Of a stretch of 64,000 nt of DNA, positions 11,031 to 22,109 are shown piece by piece. Numbering within the stretch: the first letter of the stretch is position 1; each line of letters begins with the position of its first letter. The position numbers and the translations under genes are program-made. The stretch comes from Taeniopygia guttata (lineage: Eukaryota; Chordata; Aves; Passeriformes; Estrildidae), in assembly GCF_048771995.1 (NCBI RefSeq), contig NC_133025.1, positions 930,001 to 994,000 of the forward strand, in the 5' to 3' direction. The notes beneath the pieces are model-generated. The model worked only from the letters and a program-made list of their open reading frames with translations, was not told where the DNA came from and ran no database searches.

Positions 11031-13725
11031 TCATCTCTTCCCGTGGAGCCACCAGGAGCCGTGGGCCGAGCTCTTGGCGATGCTCAGCTTCTCCTCGGGG
11101 CTGAAGTGCAGGACGGCCAGGATGGCCGTGAGCGTCTGCTGCCGGCCCCGCGCGTCCGGCAGCGTCAGGAACCGGTACACCACGTTCTTCAGGTACTCCA
11201 GGTTGGCCCCTTCCCTGCTCTTATCCCGGCAGCTCTTCTGGATCTCGTCCCGCAGCGCCGCCACCTCCTCGCGGTGCCTGTCCTCCTCGGCCAGGGCGCG
11301 GCCCCGGAGCTGGTGCAGCTGCAGCTCCAGCCGGTGCTTGTGCTTGCGCAGCGCCGCGATCTCCACCTCCTTGCGCGCCAGCTGCTCGGCGTACAGGAAG
11401 AAGGTGGGCTCGGAGCCGGGGCACAGCTGCAGCGCCTGCGGCAGCATCTCCGAGGAATCCTGGCCGGGAGCGTCCCCGGGAGCGTCCGTGGGGCAGCCCT
11501 TGGGGCCGTGGGGCGGCGCCGGGGCGCGGAGCTGCTCCAGCTCGCGGTCCTTCTCGGCCAGCACGGCCAGCGCCCGGTCCCGCTGCTTGTGCATCTCCTC
11601 CTCCAGCCGCAGCGCCCGCTCCCGGAACTGCAGCTGGCAGCGCTGCAGCTCCTGCCGGTGCCGCTGCTGCAGCTGGGACAGCTCCTGCTGCTTGGCCTCC
11701 AGCTCCTGCCGGTGCTGCTTCTCCGCCTCGTCCGCGGCCAGCTGCAGCAGCACGTGCTTGTCCTGCAGCTCCGCCAGCTGCTCCCGCGCCTCCTCCAGCT
11801 CCTTGGCCAGGCCCGTGTCCTTGGTGGCCTTGCTCTTCAGCACCTGCTGCGCCCTCACCTTGTAGCGCTCGAACTCCTCCTTGAGCTGCCTCAGCTCCTG
11901 CTGGCAGTGCCCGCCCGCGGCCTTGTCCCCGTTGCCGTCCCCGCCGCCCGGGGGCTGCTCCGGCTCCCGCGGCTCCTCCGCCTCCGGGCCCTTCCCGGCC
12001 GCCGCCCGCAGGAGCTTCTGCAGCTTCTCCATCTTCTCCTTGAGCGCGCTCACGTCCAGGGTGGCCTCCTCCACGGCGAGCTCGCCCGGGGAGCGGCTGG
12101 AGGCGGCGATGGCCAAGGTCTTGTTCTCCAGGTCCAGCTGCACGATGCGGTCCTTGAGCCTCTGGATGGTGGCCTGGTCCCTCTGCTTGGCCTTCTCGTA
12201 GGTGCCCAGCAGCTCGGACACCTGGGACACCTGGGCCTCCAGCTCGGCCACGCGCCGCTCCTCCTGCTGGGAGCGCTGCCGCAGCTGCTCCTCGGCCTGG
12301 GCTGTCTGCGCGGGGACACGGCGGGGTCAGGGCACATGGGGACACTGGGGACTCACCTGGGGTCAGACGGGGCCCCTCCTCTGCTCCGAACCAACACGGG
12401 GCCCTCCCCACCCCAGGAGCCCTGCCTGAGGCACCTCCCTGCCCTGGCTTTTCAGGGGTTTGTGCTTGGAATCCTGGAATGGGTTGGGTGGGAAGGGACC
12501 TCAGAGCCCCTCCAGGACTGCCATGGCAGGGACACCTCCCACTGTCCCAGGCTGCTCCAGCCCCAGTGTCCAGCCTGGCCTTGGGCATTCCAGGGATCCA
12601 GGGGCAGCCCCAGCTGCTCTGGGCACCCTGTGCTGTTTATTTTGAACCTCCTGGAATCTGAGGGATTGGGAAGGGGAATCTGACTCCAGCCCCACTCCCT
12701 GGATACATCCCACAGAGAGCTGTTCCCCAGGATTGCCATCCCATCAATCCGAGCCAGGACGCTTTGGACTCAGAGACTGGGAGGGGGGATTTGGCTCCTG
12801 CAGCCCCAAACCTGCCCCCAGCTCCTGGCCACCACCCTCACTCCCAGCCAGCAATCACCTTCTTCATCTCCTGCACCAGCTGCAGCTGGAAGTGGTTCCT
12901 GAGGGCGGCCATCTCCTCCTGCAGCTCCTGGATCCGCGGGTCCGCCTTCCCGCTCTCCTCCTGCGTGTCCTGCAGCTCCCTGCGCGGCTCCTGCGGCTCC
13001 GGGCCCGGCTGCCGTGTGTGCTGCTCGCGGCCCGGGGCTCTCTCGGCGCCGCCGGCCTCGCGGAGCTGTCGCTCGGCGCGCAGCAGCTCCTGCAGCTCGC
13101 GCAGCATCAGCCCGTGGTCGGCCTGCTCGCTCTCGCGCTCGCGCTGCTGCGCGGCCAGGCTGGCGCGGGTCTCGGCCAGCAGCTCCCGCAGCCGCCGCAG
13201 CTCCGCGTCCCTCCGCTGCGCCTCGTCCCGCGCCCGCCCCGCCAGCTCCTCCAGCTCCTGCTTCATCTGCCGCCGCTCCGCCTGGTAGGACGCCTCCATG
13301 CGCGACTTCTCCCGCGTCACCGTGGCCAGTGCGGCCGTCAGCGTGGCCAGCTGCGCCTTCAGCTGCTGCTTCGGGCCCGGCTCCGAGCCCTCCGCGCCGC
13401 TCGCCTCCTCGGCTCTCTGCACCGCGGGTTTGTCCTCCTCGTCCCCCCCGGCGGCCGTCCCCGCGCTGTCCTCGCTCTGCTCCGAGCTCCGGTCATCCGG
13501 GGAGTCCCCGGCCCCGGGCACCGCGAGGTCCCCGTCGTGGGACGCGGAGAGCACCTTCAGGCTGGCCTCCAGCGCCTCCTTCTCCTTCAGCAGGCTCTTG
13601 TAGGCCTGGACCACGTCCTTGAGGCGCGCCTGGAAGCGCAGGAGCTGCTGCTTCTGCGTCTCGATGGTCTCCAGCAGCTCCTTCCTGCTGGGGCCGCCCC
13701 CGAAGTTCATCCCGAACTTCTCCAT
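11031..13725 (-). CDS. GCC1: GCC1, GRIP and coiled-coil domain golgin (2 coding exons)
   Basis: Coding exons 13725-12859 (289 codons) and 12305-11031 (424 codons plus stop), joined in phase 0, give 713 residues; human GCC1 is about 775. The N-terminus MEKFGMNFGGGPSRKELLET, the segment VSELLGTYEKAKQRDQATIQ and the C-terminal GRIP region (LEYLKNVVYRFLTL, then HFSPEEK) match GCC1 closely. Between them lies almost continuous Glu/Gln/Arg-rich coiled coil. GCC1 is a peripheral trans-Golgi tether recruited by Arl GTPases through its GRIP domain. A 5'UTR exon boundary (CAG acceptor) lies 12 bp before the ATG. The single coding intron (12306-12858) contains a CR1 fragment. Codon use is extremely GC-rich, which opens antisense frames that are shadows. 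Confidence 0.95.
12470..12632 (-). mobile_element. CR1 LINE 3' fragment in GCC1 intron
   Basis: TGGAATGGGTTGGGTGGGAA, then GCCATGGCAGGGACACCTCC and CAGGCTGCTCCAGCCCCAG: reverse-oriented CR1 tail, 5'-truncated, inside the intron between GCC1 coding exons. Confidence 0.8.
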
Positions 13726-13849
13726 GGCGGGGGGGATCTGGGGGGGAAGCGGGACGAGGAGAAAAGGCACCTTTGGGACGGGCAGGAGCATCGCCCTGGG
13801 CCCAGCAGGACACCAAAGGGGCAGCAAAGACCACAGAGACCCCCCTGAC

Positions 13850-14425
13850 CATTGCCTGCCCAGGAACACCACCCTGAACCCCACAGGACCACCACCCTGA
13901 ACCCCCCAGGACCACCACACTGAACCCCACAGGACGCACATCCTGGCCGGCCCAGGGCTCCCATCCTGACCCCCTTGAGACCCCCATCCTGACCCCCAGG
14001 ACAGCCCCCCAAATTCCCTCCAGGACCCCCATCCTGACCCCCTCGAGACCCCCACCCTGACCCCGCCAGGACATGACCCTGACCCCCAGGACACCCCTCC
14101 GAATTCCCCTCCAGGACCCCCATCCTGACCCCCTCGAGACCCCCATCCTGATCCCACCAGGACATGACCCTGACCCCCAGGAAACCCCTCCGAATTCCCC
14201 TCCAGGGCTCCCACCCTGACCCCCTCGAGACCCCCATCCTGACCCCCAGGACACCCCTCCGAATTCCCCTCCAGGACCCCCATGCTGACCCCCTGGACAC
14301 CCCTCTGAATTCCCCTTCAGGACCCCCATCCTGACCCCCTCGAGACCCCCATCCTGACCCCGCCAGGACCCCCATGCTGAGACCCCGGACACCATTCCAA
14401 CCCCCCGGACACCATTCCAACCCCC
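13850..14425. repeat. CCCCTCGAGACCCCCATCCTG minisatellite (GCC1 intron 1)
   Basis: About 18 units of 20-35 bp (CACCACCCTGAACCCC, CCCATCCTGACCCCCTCGAG, CCCTCCGAATTCCCCTCCAG) between the putative noncoding exon 1 and the ATG exon of GCC1. Confidence 0.9.
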
Positions 14426-14564
14426 GGCACCTCCACTGTCCCCTCCTCAGGACCACCCTGGCCCCTCAGGACCCCCCAGGGCCACCGTGACCCCCCGGAC
14501 ACCACCCGGGCCCCTCACCGTCAGCCCCCCGGGACCATCCTGCCTCCCGCCCTGATCCCTCCGG

Positions 14565-14880
14565 ACTCCCCGGTACCCGCAGCCCTCATCCCCCGGTACC
14601 CGCAGCCTTCATCCCCCGGTACCCGCAGCCCTCACCCCCCGGTACCCCTCAGCCCTCACCGCCCGGTACCCCTCAGCCCTCATCCCCCGGTACCCGCCAT
14701 CCTCATCCCCCGGTACCCGCAGCCCTCACCACCCCGGTACCCCGCAGCCCTCACCCTCCGGTACCCCTCAGCCTTCAGCCCCCGGTACCCCTCACCCCCG
14801 GTACCCGCCATCCTCACCCCCCGGTACCCCTCACCCCCCGGTACCCGCCATCCCCCGGTACCGCCATTCTCACCCTCCGG
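14565..14880. repeat. CCCCGGTACCCGCAGCCCTCA minisatellite
   Basis: About 15 units of 20-22 bp immediately downstream (on the minus strand) of the putative GCC1 first-exon donor. Confidence 0.9.
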
Positions 14881-14895
14881 TGCCCCGGGCCCCCC

Positions 14896-15010
14896 TCACC
14901 CCCGGCCGGTTCCGCCGCGCCGCCACTTCCGCCGGAAGCCGGAAAGGGGGCGGGACAAACGGGCCCGTTACCGGGGGCGGTTTGTGGGCGTGGCCCGGGG
15001 CGGTGGGGGC
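14896..15010 (-). promoter_or_regulatory. GCC1: GCC1 promoter / noncoding first exon
   Basis: CpG-dense unique block between two repeat arrays. It contains paired ETS-type sites (CCACTTCCGCCGGAAGCCGGAA at about 14920-14941) and a GC box (GGGGGCGGG). On the minus strand a donor CCGGGG/GTGAGG ends at 14900 and would splice to the GCC1 ATG exon. Confidence 0.55.
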
Positions 15011-15109
15011 GTGGCCTGAGCGCCAGGGGACAGCCGTGTTCCCAATGGGTGTGGTCACGGCTGTGGGCGTGGTCAGGGCTGGGGTGACAGCCGGGTGGCC
15101 CTCCGTACC

Positions 15110-15425
15110 TCCGTGTGTCCCCTCGTGTCCCCCAGTGTCCCCCCCGTGTCCCCCGTGTCCCCCCGTGTCCCCTGGAGTGCCCCGTGTCCCCCCCCGTGTC
15201 CCCTCCCGTGTCCCCCCGTGTCCCCCCGTATCTCCCCGTGTCCCCCGTGTCCCCTGGAGTGCCCCCCGTATCTCCCCGTGTCCCCTGGAGTGCCCCGTGT
15301 CCCCCCCTGTGTACCCCCGTGTTCCCCCGTGTCCCCCCCTGTGTCCCCCCGTGTTCCCCCGTGTTCCCCCGTGTCCCCCCGTGTCCCCCGTGTCCCCCGT
15401 GTCCCCCGTGTCCCCCGTCCCCCGG
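15110..15425. repeat. GTGTCCCCCC short tandem repeat
   Basis: Imperfect 8-12-bp units (CCCCGTGTCCCC and variants with 'tggagtgcc') upstream of the GCC1 promoter. It encodes only repeat frames. Confidence 0.92.
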
Positions 15426-15654
15426 CGTGGCCGGAATCTCCCGGAGCCGCGGGAGGAGCGGGACTCGAACCGTTTCAGGGTCCTTTAGCCCGGCCCCGCT
15501 CTGTCCTTGGCCAGGGGCTGCACAGAGAGCCCGGGACAAACTGTCACCCATTGGTGCATCCTGAGCCGACAAAGAAACCAAAGTTCATTGGTTCCAAATG
15601 ACACAAAAACCTCTTTCGTTAATTAGCATTCTGTCTTCTTCTGGTTCGGAATTC

Positions 15655-16085
15655 TTCCTTGGGCAGGGACCCCTCCCACTGTCCCAGGCTGCTCCAGCCC
15701 CAGTGTCCAACATTTCCTTGGGCATTCCAGGGATCCAGGGGCAGCCCCAGCTGCTCTGGCAATCCCAGCCCAGCCAGGAATTCCTCATTCCCAATCTCCC
15801 ATCCATGGCTGCCCTCTGGCAGTGGGAGCCATTCCCTGTGTCCTGTCCCTCCATCCTTGTCCCCAGTCCCTCTGCAGCTCTCCTGGAGCCCCTCCAGGCC
15901 CTGCCAGGGGCTCTGAGCTCTCCCTGGATCCTTCTCCTCTCCAGGTGAGCCCCCCCAGCTCTCCCAGCCTGGATCCCGGGATGTGAGGGGCTCCAGCCCT
16001 GCAGCAGCTCCATGGATCCCTCTGGAATCTCTCCAGCAGCTCCAGGTGCTGCTGCTGTGTGCCCAGGCTGGGGCAGCCCTGCAGG
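15655..16085 (-). mobile_element. CR1 LINE 3' fragment
   Basis: Reverse-oriented CR1: CACTGTCCCAGGCTGCTCCA, GGCATTCCAGGGATCCAGGG, CTGCAGCTCTCCTGGAGCCC and further body sequence to 'tgtgcccaggctgg'. It is about 430 bp, the longest CR1 piece here, and lies upstream of acrosin-like copy 1. About 110 bp to its left (15541-15650) I cannot classify. Confidence 0.8.
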
Positions 16086-16361
16086 TGGCTCTCACCTGGG
16101 CACAGGGGCAGGATCCCCCTCCCCTGCTGCCCACTGGGCTCAGCCCGGGGCTGGGGGGTTCTGGGCTGGGTCAGGTCCAGCTCTCACCCCCAGCACCCCC
16201 AAATCCTTCTCCCAGGGCTGCTCCGGCTGCTGGTGCCCAGCCCGGTGCCCGGTGGGTCTGACCAGTCCCATGCTGGTGCTCCGGGGCGCTGCCCCCAGAC
16301 CGTTCCACGTTCCACTCTGTGACACCGAGCTGCCCCTCCCCGCAATGGAACCGACCGTCTG

Positions 16362-16369
16362 TGACATCA
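16362..16369 (+). promoter_or_regulatory. CRE-like TGACATCA, 94 bp upstream of acrosin-like copy 1 ATG
   Basis: One mismatch from the palindromic CRE TGACGTCA. The same 8-mer occurs on the coding strand upstream of all five copies (16362, 43027, 48440, 53477 and 57721). In copies 1 and 2 I measured the same 94-bp distance to the ATG. CREM-type activators drive many spermatid genes through such sites; binding here is inferred. Confidence 0.45.
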
Positions 16370-16462
16370 GCCCGGCCTGGTGGCACCGTGGGCACTGCCA
16401 GGGCCGTGGGTGGCACCAGAGGTGACAGCTCTGCTCCGCCTCTGCCACCCGCGCTGGCAGCG

Positions 16463-19400
16463 ATGGCTTTGCTGAGACTGCTCGTCCTGCTGGCCCTCGG
16501 TGGGTCCGTGTGGGCCACCTGGGACACCTGCAGGTCAGTGCCCCGGGGGCTCGGGGACACTCGGGGGCTGCCCTGGCACAGCCTGGGCACAGAGGAGCCC
16601 CTCGGGGTCCCTGTCCCCGCTGTCCCCGAGCAGGGCAGTGATGGCTCTGTGCTTCCAGAGGCACCTGTGGGCTCCGGCCCATGGCCTTCGACCGCAGCTC
16701 TGCGCCTGCCGAGTATTCCCAGGACAAAGATTACGAAATTTTGGATTCTTCCCACGGTTCCTCCCAGGACAAGGGTGGCACCGGGATCCAGCCGGGGGCA
16801 TGGCCTGGCATCGTCAGCGTCCAGGCCACCCGGGAGAACGGCACGTGGCACATGTGCTCGGGGGCACTCATCCACCCCCAGTGGGTGCTGACGGTGGCAC
16901 AGTGCTTCTTCGGGGCTGGGTAAGGGGGAGCAGGGCCGGGGGTGTCCCCACAGCAGGGACAGGGATGTTCCCATAGGAGGATCAGGGATGCCCCCACAGC
17001 ACGGATGGGGAAACCCCCTGAAGAGGGTCAGGGATGTCCCCACAGCAGGGACAGGGATGTGCCCTCAGGAGGATCAGGGATGTCCCCACAGCAGGGACGG
17101 GGAAGTGTCCAGAACAGGGTCGGGGGTGTCCCCACAGCAGAGACATGAGTGTCCCCTCAGGAGGATCAGGGATGTCCCCTCAGCAGGATCAGGGATGTCC
17201 CCAGAACAGGCTCAGGGATGTCCCCACAGGAGGATCAGGGCTGGTCAGTGATGTCCCCACAGCAGAGACAGGGATGTTCCCACAACAGGGACATAAGTGT
17301 CCCCACAGCAGGATCAGGGGTGTCCCCACAGCAGGGATGGGACTGTCCCCTCAGCAGGATCAGGGATGTCCCCACAGCAGGGACAGGGATGTTCCCATAG
17401 GAGGATCAGGGATGTCCTCACAGCATGGATGGGGAAGTGTCCAGAACAGGATCAGGGGTGTCCCTACAGCAGAGACATGGGTGTCCCCTCAGGAGGATCA
17501 GGGATGTCCCCACAGCCTGGACATGGGTGTCCCTACAGCAGGGACAAGAATGTGCTCACAGGAGGATTAGGGATGTTCCCACAGCAGGGACAGGGATGTC
17601 CCCTCAGGAGGATCAGGGATGTCCCCAGAACAGGCTCAGGGATGTCCCCACAGGAGTATCAGGGGTGGTCAGTGATGTCCCCACAGCAGAGACAGGGATG
17701 CTCCCACAACAGGGTCAGGGGTATCCCCACAGCAAGGACAGAGATGTCCCCTCAGAAGAGACGAGAATGTCCCCAAAGCACAGAACTCTCCTTGGCAGGT
17801 TCAGGGACGTCCCCCATCATGGTCAGGGGTGTCCCCACAGCAAAGATAGGGATGCTCCCACAACAGGGTCGGGGAAGTCCCCACAGGAGGATCAGGGATG
17901 TCCCCACAGCAGGGACATGGGTGTCCCCTCAGGAGGATCAAGGATGTCCCCACAGCACGGGTGGGGAAGTCTCCAGAACAGGGTCGGGGGTGTCCCCACA
18001 GCAGGACAGGGGTGTCCCCATAGCAGGGACAGAGGTGTCCCCTCAGGAGGATCAGGGATGTCCCCATAGGAGTATCAGGGATGTCCCCACAGCAGGGACA
18101 GGGATGTCCCCACAGGAGTATCAGGGGTGGTCAGTGATGTTCCCACAACAGGCTCAGGGGTGTCCCCACAGCAGGGACAGGGATGTCCCCTCAGAACGAT
18201 CAGTGATGTCCCCATAGCAGGGACAGGGGTGTCCCCAGAACAGGCTCAGGGGTGTCCCCACAGCAGGGACAGGGATGTCCCCACAGAAGAATCAGGGATG
18301 TCCCCACAGCACGGATGGGGAAACCCCCTGAAGAGGGTCAGGGGTGTCCCCACAGCAGAGACAGGGATGTTCCCATAGGAGGATAAGGGATGTCCCCACA
18401 GCAGGGATGGGGCTGTCCCCTCAGGAGGATCAGGGATGTCCTCACAGCATGGATGGGGAAGTGTCCAGAACAGAGTCAGGGATGTCCCCACAGCAGAGAC
18501 AGAGGTGTCCCCACAGCAGGATCAGGAGTGTCCCCTCAGGAGGATCAGGGATGTCCCCTCAGGAGAATCAGGGATGTCCCCAGAACAGGCTCAGGGATGT
18601 CCCCAAAGGAGGATCAGGGCTGGTCAGTGATGTCCCTACAGCAGTGACAGGGATGCTCCCACAACAGGGTCAGGGGTATCACCACAGCAAGGACAGAGAT
18701 GTCCCCTCAGGAGGATCAGGGATGTCCCCAGAACAGGCTCAGGGGTGTTCCCATAGCAGGGACAGGGCTGTCCCCTCAGGAGGATCAGGGATGTCCCCAC
18801 AGCAGGGACATGAGTGTCCCCTGAGGAGGATCAGGGATGTCCCCTCAGCAGGATCAGGGATGTCCCCACAGCACAGTGAGCTGCCCAGAGCAGGAAGGCC
18901 ATTGGGCCATTGCGCTGCCACATCCCCCACCTCAACTCCCTGTCACCCCTGTCCCCTTCTCCTGCTCCTCAGGGACATCTCCAAGTGGGAAGTGGTGATC
19001 GGTGCCACCGATCTGAGCCAGCCAGGCCCCGAGGCCGAGGTGCGCCACATCCAGTCCCTCATCGTGCACCGCCATTACAACCCCAGCACAGCCAGGAACA
19101 ACATGGCGCTGCTGGAGCTGGAGCGGCCCGTGGAGTGCAGCGACTACATCCAGCTGGGCTGCGTGCCCGACAGCTCCCTGGCAGTGCCCGAGCTCAGAAC
19201 CTGCTACATCGCGGGCTGGAGAGCCGCCCCGGACAGCGGTCAGTGCCCGCCCGCGGCCGGGCAGCAGCCGGGCACCGCGGGGCCGGGCCGGGCCGGGCCG
19301 GGCCGAGGCGGCGGGAGCCGGGCCCCGTGTGCCCGGAGCTGCGGGCAGGGACACGGCGGGACGGGGGCACGGCCCGGCCCGGGGCTGGGGCCGTGCCCGG

Positions 19401-20691
19401 GGAGGTGCCGGCGCTCAGTGCCCCCTGTGCCCGCAGCCCCCGGCCCGCGCCCGCTGCTGCAGGAGGCCAAAGTGCGGCTGATGGACGCCCAAGTGTGCAA
19501 CAGCAGCCGCTGGTACGGGGGGGCCGTGCAGCCCCAGGAGCTGTGCGCGGGGTACCCGCGGGGCGGCATCGACACCTGCCAGGTGGGGCTGGGCCGGGCT
19601 GGGCACAGGGACCCTCTGAGGGACCACAGGGACCCTCTGAGCCAGCACAGGGACCCTCTGAGCCACCCCAGGGACCCTCTGAGCCAGCCCAGGGACCCTC
19701 TGAGCAGCACAGGGACCCTCTGAGGGACCCCAGGGACCCCCTGAGGGACCACAGGGACCCCCTGAGGGACCACAGGGACCCTCTGAGCCAGCACAGGGAC
19801 CCTCTGAGCCACCACAGGGACCCTCTGAGCCAGCCCAGGGACCCTCTGAGCCAGCACAGGGACACAGGGACCCTCTGAGCCAGCCCAGGGACCCTCTGAG
19901 CCAGCACAGGGACACAGGGACCCTCTGAGCCAGCCCAGGGACCCTCTGAGCCAGCACAGGGACACAGGGACCCTCTGAGCCAGCCCAGGGACCCTCTGAG
20001 CCAGCACAGGGACCCTCTGAGCCAGCACAGGGACACAGGGACCCTCTGAGCCAGCACAGGGACCCCCTGAGGGACCACAGGGACCCCCTGAGCCAGCACA
20101 GGGACCCTCTGAGGGAGCACAGGGACCCTCTGAGCCAGCCCAGGGACCCTCTGAGCCAGCACAGGGACACTCTGAGCCAGCACAGGGACCCTCTGAGCCA
20201 GCACAGGGACACTCTGAGCCAGCACAGGGACACAGGGACCCTCTGAGCCAGCACAGGGACACAGGGACCCTCTGAGCCAGCACAGGGACCTCTCTCAAAC
20301 ACCACAGGGACCCTCTGAGCCAGCACAGGGACCCCCTGAGCCAGCCCAGGGACACAGGGACCCTCTGAGCCAGCACAGGGACCCTCTGAGCCAGCACAGG
20401 GACCCTCTGAGCCAGCACAGGGACCCCGAGCCCATCCCTGCCTTGGCACCCTCTGGGCCTGGCCCGGTGCCCTCCCAGCCCCGTGTCCCCACCACTGACC
20501 GATGTCCCATCCCCATGTCCCTGTGCTGTCCCATGTCCCCAGGGCTGTCCTGCCCTTCCCCAGTTCTCACATCTCTCTCCAGGGTCTCTGTGCTGCCTTT
20601 CCCTTCCCCTTCCACCACTGAATCCCCTCGGGGCCAGCCCAGCCCAGGCCAACCCTGTCCCACCCCTGTCACTGCTGTGTCCCCATCCCCA

Positions 20692-20732
<41 letters not shown>

Positions 20733-21245
20733 AGGGCTCCTGTTCCCTGTCCCATCCCTGGATCCCTGTCCCGTGTCCCAGGGCTGCCACTCCCCATCTC
20801 TGCCTCCCCTGTCCCCAAACCCCACCCAGTGTCCCCATCACCCCGAGGTGTGGCTGTGACCCCTGACCCCTCTCTCCTGGCGCAGGGGGACATCGGGGGT
20901 CCCCTGGTCTGCAAGGACAAGACCCGTGACCACTTCTGGCTGGTGGGACTGGCCAGCTGGGGTAAGGGCTGCACCGGGGCCAAGCGGCCTGGGGTGTTCA
21001 CCTCCACCCAGCACTTCCACACCTGGATCCTGGTGCAGATGGGGCTGCTCCAACCTGAAGCTGATGCTTCTCCAGCCAAATCCTTCCCCAGCTTGGAGAA
21101 GGAGCTGCAGGAGGACTTGGAGGATGAGTTAAATCCCAACAACTCGGAGGATTACGCCGGGGGTTCATTCCAGCAGCAGATTCTGGGAAAATTCCTCAAC
21201 CTGATGCTGGAGCTCGTACAGTTTTTGAAGGGGGAGAAGGCCTGA
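16463..21245 (+). CDS. ACR: acrosin-like pseudoprotease, copy 1
   Basis: Five exons, 16463-16533, 16659-16919, 18973-19238, 19437-19582 and 20886-21245, join in phase to 367 residues. This is the acrosin exon plan. Signal peptide [18 protein letters not shown] is followed by a light-chain-like segment (WDTC..GTCGLRP), a chymotrypsin fold and a C-terminal tail ending in a Leu-rich helix ([18 protein letters not shown]), comparable to the end of human acrosin. The triad is replaced: His57 is Gln105 (LTVAQCF), Asp102 is Asn154 (NNMALLEL), Ser195 is Ile251 (GDIGGP). The R-IVGG activation site is missing ([11 protein letters not shown]). Asp189, the cysteines and SWG are kept. It is secreted and probably acrosomal, without proteolysis. 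It pairs with copy 5 ([12 protein letters not shown]). Introns 2 and 4 are minisatellites. Confidence 0.88.
16935..18875. repeat. GATGTCCCCACAGCAGGGACAGG minisatellite (copy 1 intron 2)
   Basis: About 75 units of 22-30 bp alternating CACAGCAGGGACAGGGATGT and CCCCTCAGGAGGATCAGGGA. Each CCCCACAG looks like a splice acceptor, and long repeat frames (MSPQQGQGC type) cross it. I treat it as intron. Confidence 0.95.
19600..20440. repeat. GGGACCCTCTGAGCCAGCACA minisatellite (copy 1 intron 4)
   Basis: About 40 units of 20-21 bp with variants GAGGGACCACA and GACACA. The same repeat, inverted, fills intron 4 of copies 2-5. A CTGTCC hexamer run follows at about 20695-20732. Confidence 0.95.
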
Positions 21246-21375
21246 GCAGCAGGATGTGCTGATCCAGTTCTGGAAATCCTTCCCTGCTGGGTCCTGTGGC
21301 TCTGGGACCAGGCTGTGCCCTGCCCACATTCCTGCCCTGTGCCCACCCTGCTGGTGAACCCAATTTTGTTGTTGA

Positions 21376-21381
21376 ATTAAA
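21376..21381 (+). terminator. ATTAAA polyadenylation signal, copy 1
   Basis: ATTAAA in TGAATTAAAGTTGTTG, 130 bp after the stop. An equivalent site follows copy 2. Confidence 0.65.
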
Positions 21382-21404
21382 GTTGTTGCAGTTAGTTAGT
21401 CACC

Positions 21405-21690
21405 TTGTCCAGTTTGTTCTCCTGGGAAAAACAATGGTGGGACAATTTGGGGGAGAAGGGAGGGGTTGGGCCTGGTTTGGGGGGACATGAGGGGGAGCCA
21501 GGGAAGGGGAGGATGGGTCTGGAGGTGACAGAGGGAGAAACTTCTCCAGCCCAGAGCCTCAGCTGTGCCAGGGCTGGGAAAAGCCCCGGAGAGGGACAGG
21601 AGCGGGCACAGCTGGAGGTGCCACCCTGAGCTGCTGCTGCCACCCAGGGCTGGAGAAGTTTCTCCCTCTGTCCCGGTGCTGTCCCCCCAT
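21405..21690. other. acrosin-array spacer sequence left of ARSA
   Basis: GGTGGGACAATTTGGGGGAG (about 21436) recurs inverted at about 37708-37727. The segment GCTGTGCCAGGGCTGGGAAA to GGCTGGAGAAGTTTCTCCCT (about 21562-21670) recurs inverted upstream of copies 2, 3 and 4 (for example about 43190-43320). It is array intergenic DNA that ends where the ARSA promoter begins. Confidence 0.7.
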
Positions 21691-21933
21691 GTCCAGGCTC
21701 TGCTCCGGGGGTCCCGGCGGTGGCATCAGAGGGACGGGCAGGGACAGAACCCAACAGGCAGCGCCACCCCGGGCAGTGCCCAGCCCTGACCGGAGACCGG
21801 AGCAGGGTGGAGTCTCCTCCCTGGCGACATTCCCGAGCTGCCCGCAGGCCATTCCGGGCTGTGCCGTGCCATGTCCCTCCCTGGCACGCCCATTCCCGGC
21901 TGCGCCATCCCGTGCCTGGCACGGCCGCTCGGG

Positions 21934-21996
21934 ACTACAACTCCCAGCATGCCCCGCGGCCGCCCGGCCGCCATCTTTGTCACGTGATTGGCTGGG
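21934..21996 (+). promoter_or_regulatory. ARSA: ARSA promoter: ZNF143, YY1, CLEAR and CCAAT sites
   Basis: In 63 bp: ACTACAACTCCCAGCATGC (21934-21952), a near-perfect ZNF143/THAP11 motif; GCCGCCATCTTTG (about 21968-21979), a YY1 site; GTCACGTGAT (21979-21988), a CLEAR-type E-box as bound by TFEB at lysosomal genes; overlapping ATTGG (21987-21991), an inverted CCAAT box. They lie 115-180 bp before the ARSA ATG. Confidence 0.7.
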
Positions 21997-22109
21997 GCAC
22001 TGCCGGTACCGCCCGGGACGGCACCGGGACAGCACCGGGACACGGGGGGACAGCACCGGGACACGGGGGGACAGCACAGGGACACGGGGGGACACCGCTA
22101 AGCAGTGCC

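Noticed and set aside
11221-12588. Large Ala/Gly-rich frame antisense or out of frame to GCC1
   Set aside because: Shadow of the GC-rich GCC1 coding sequence in another phase.
15430-15480. tRNA on the minus strand
   Set aside because: GGTTCGAGTCCCGC fits a B-box and 3' T-stem, but the 5' side of the T-stem does not pair and no D-arm or anticodon arm is seen. At most a tRNA fragment or chance.
16988-18217. Frames of the MSPQQGQGC type as extra acrosin exons
   Set aside because: Repeat translation in intron 2. CCCCACAG acceptor-like sites recur in every unit, but the exon 2 to exon 3 join is in phase and matches acrosin without them.
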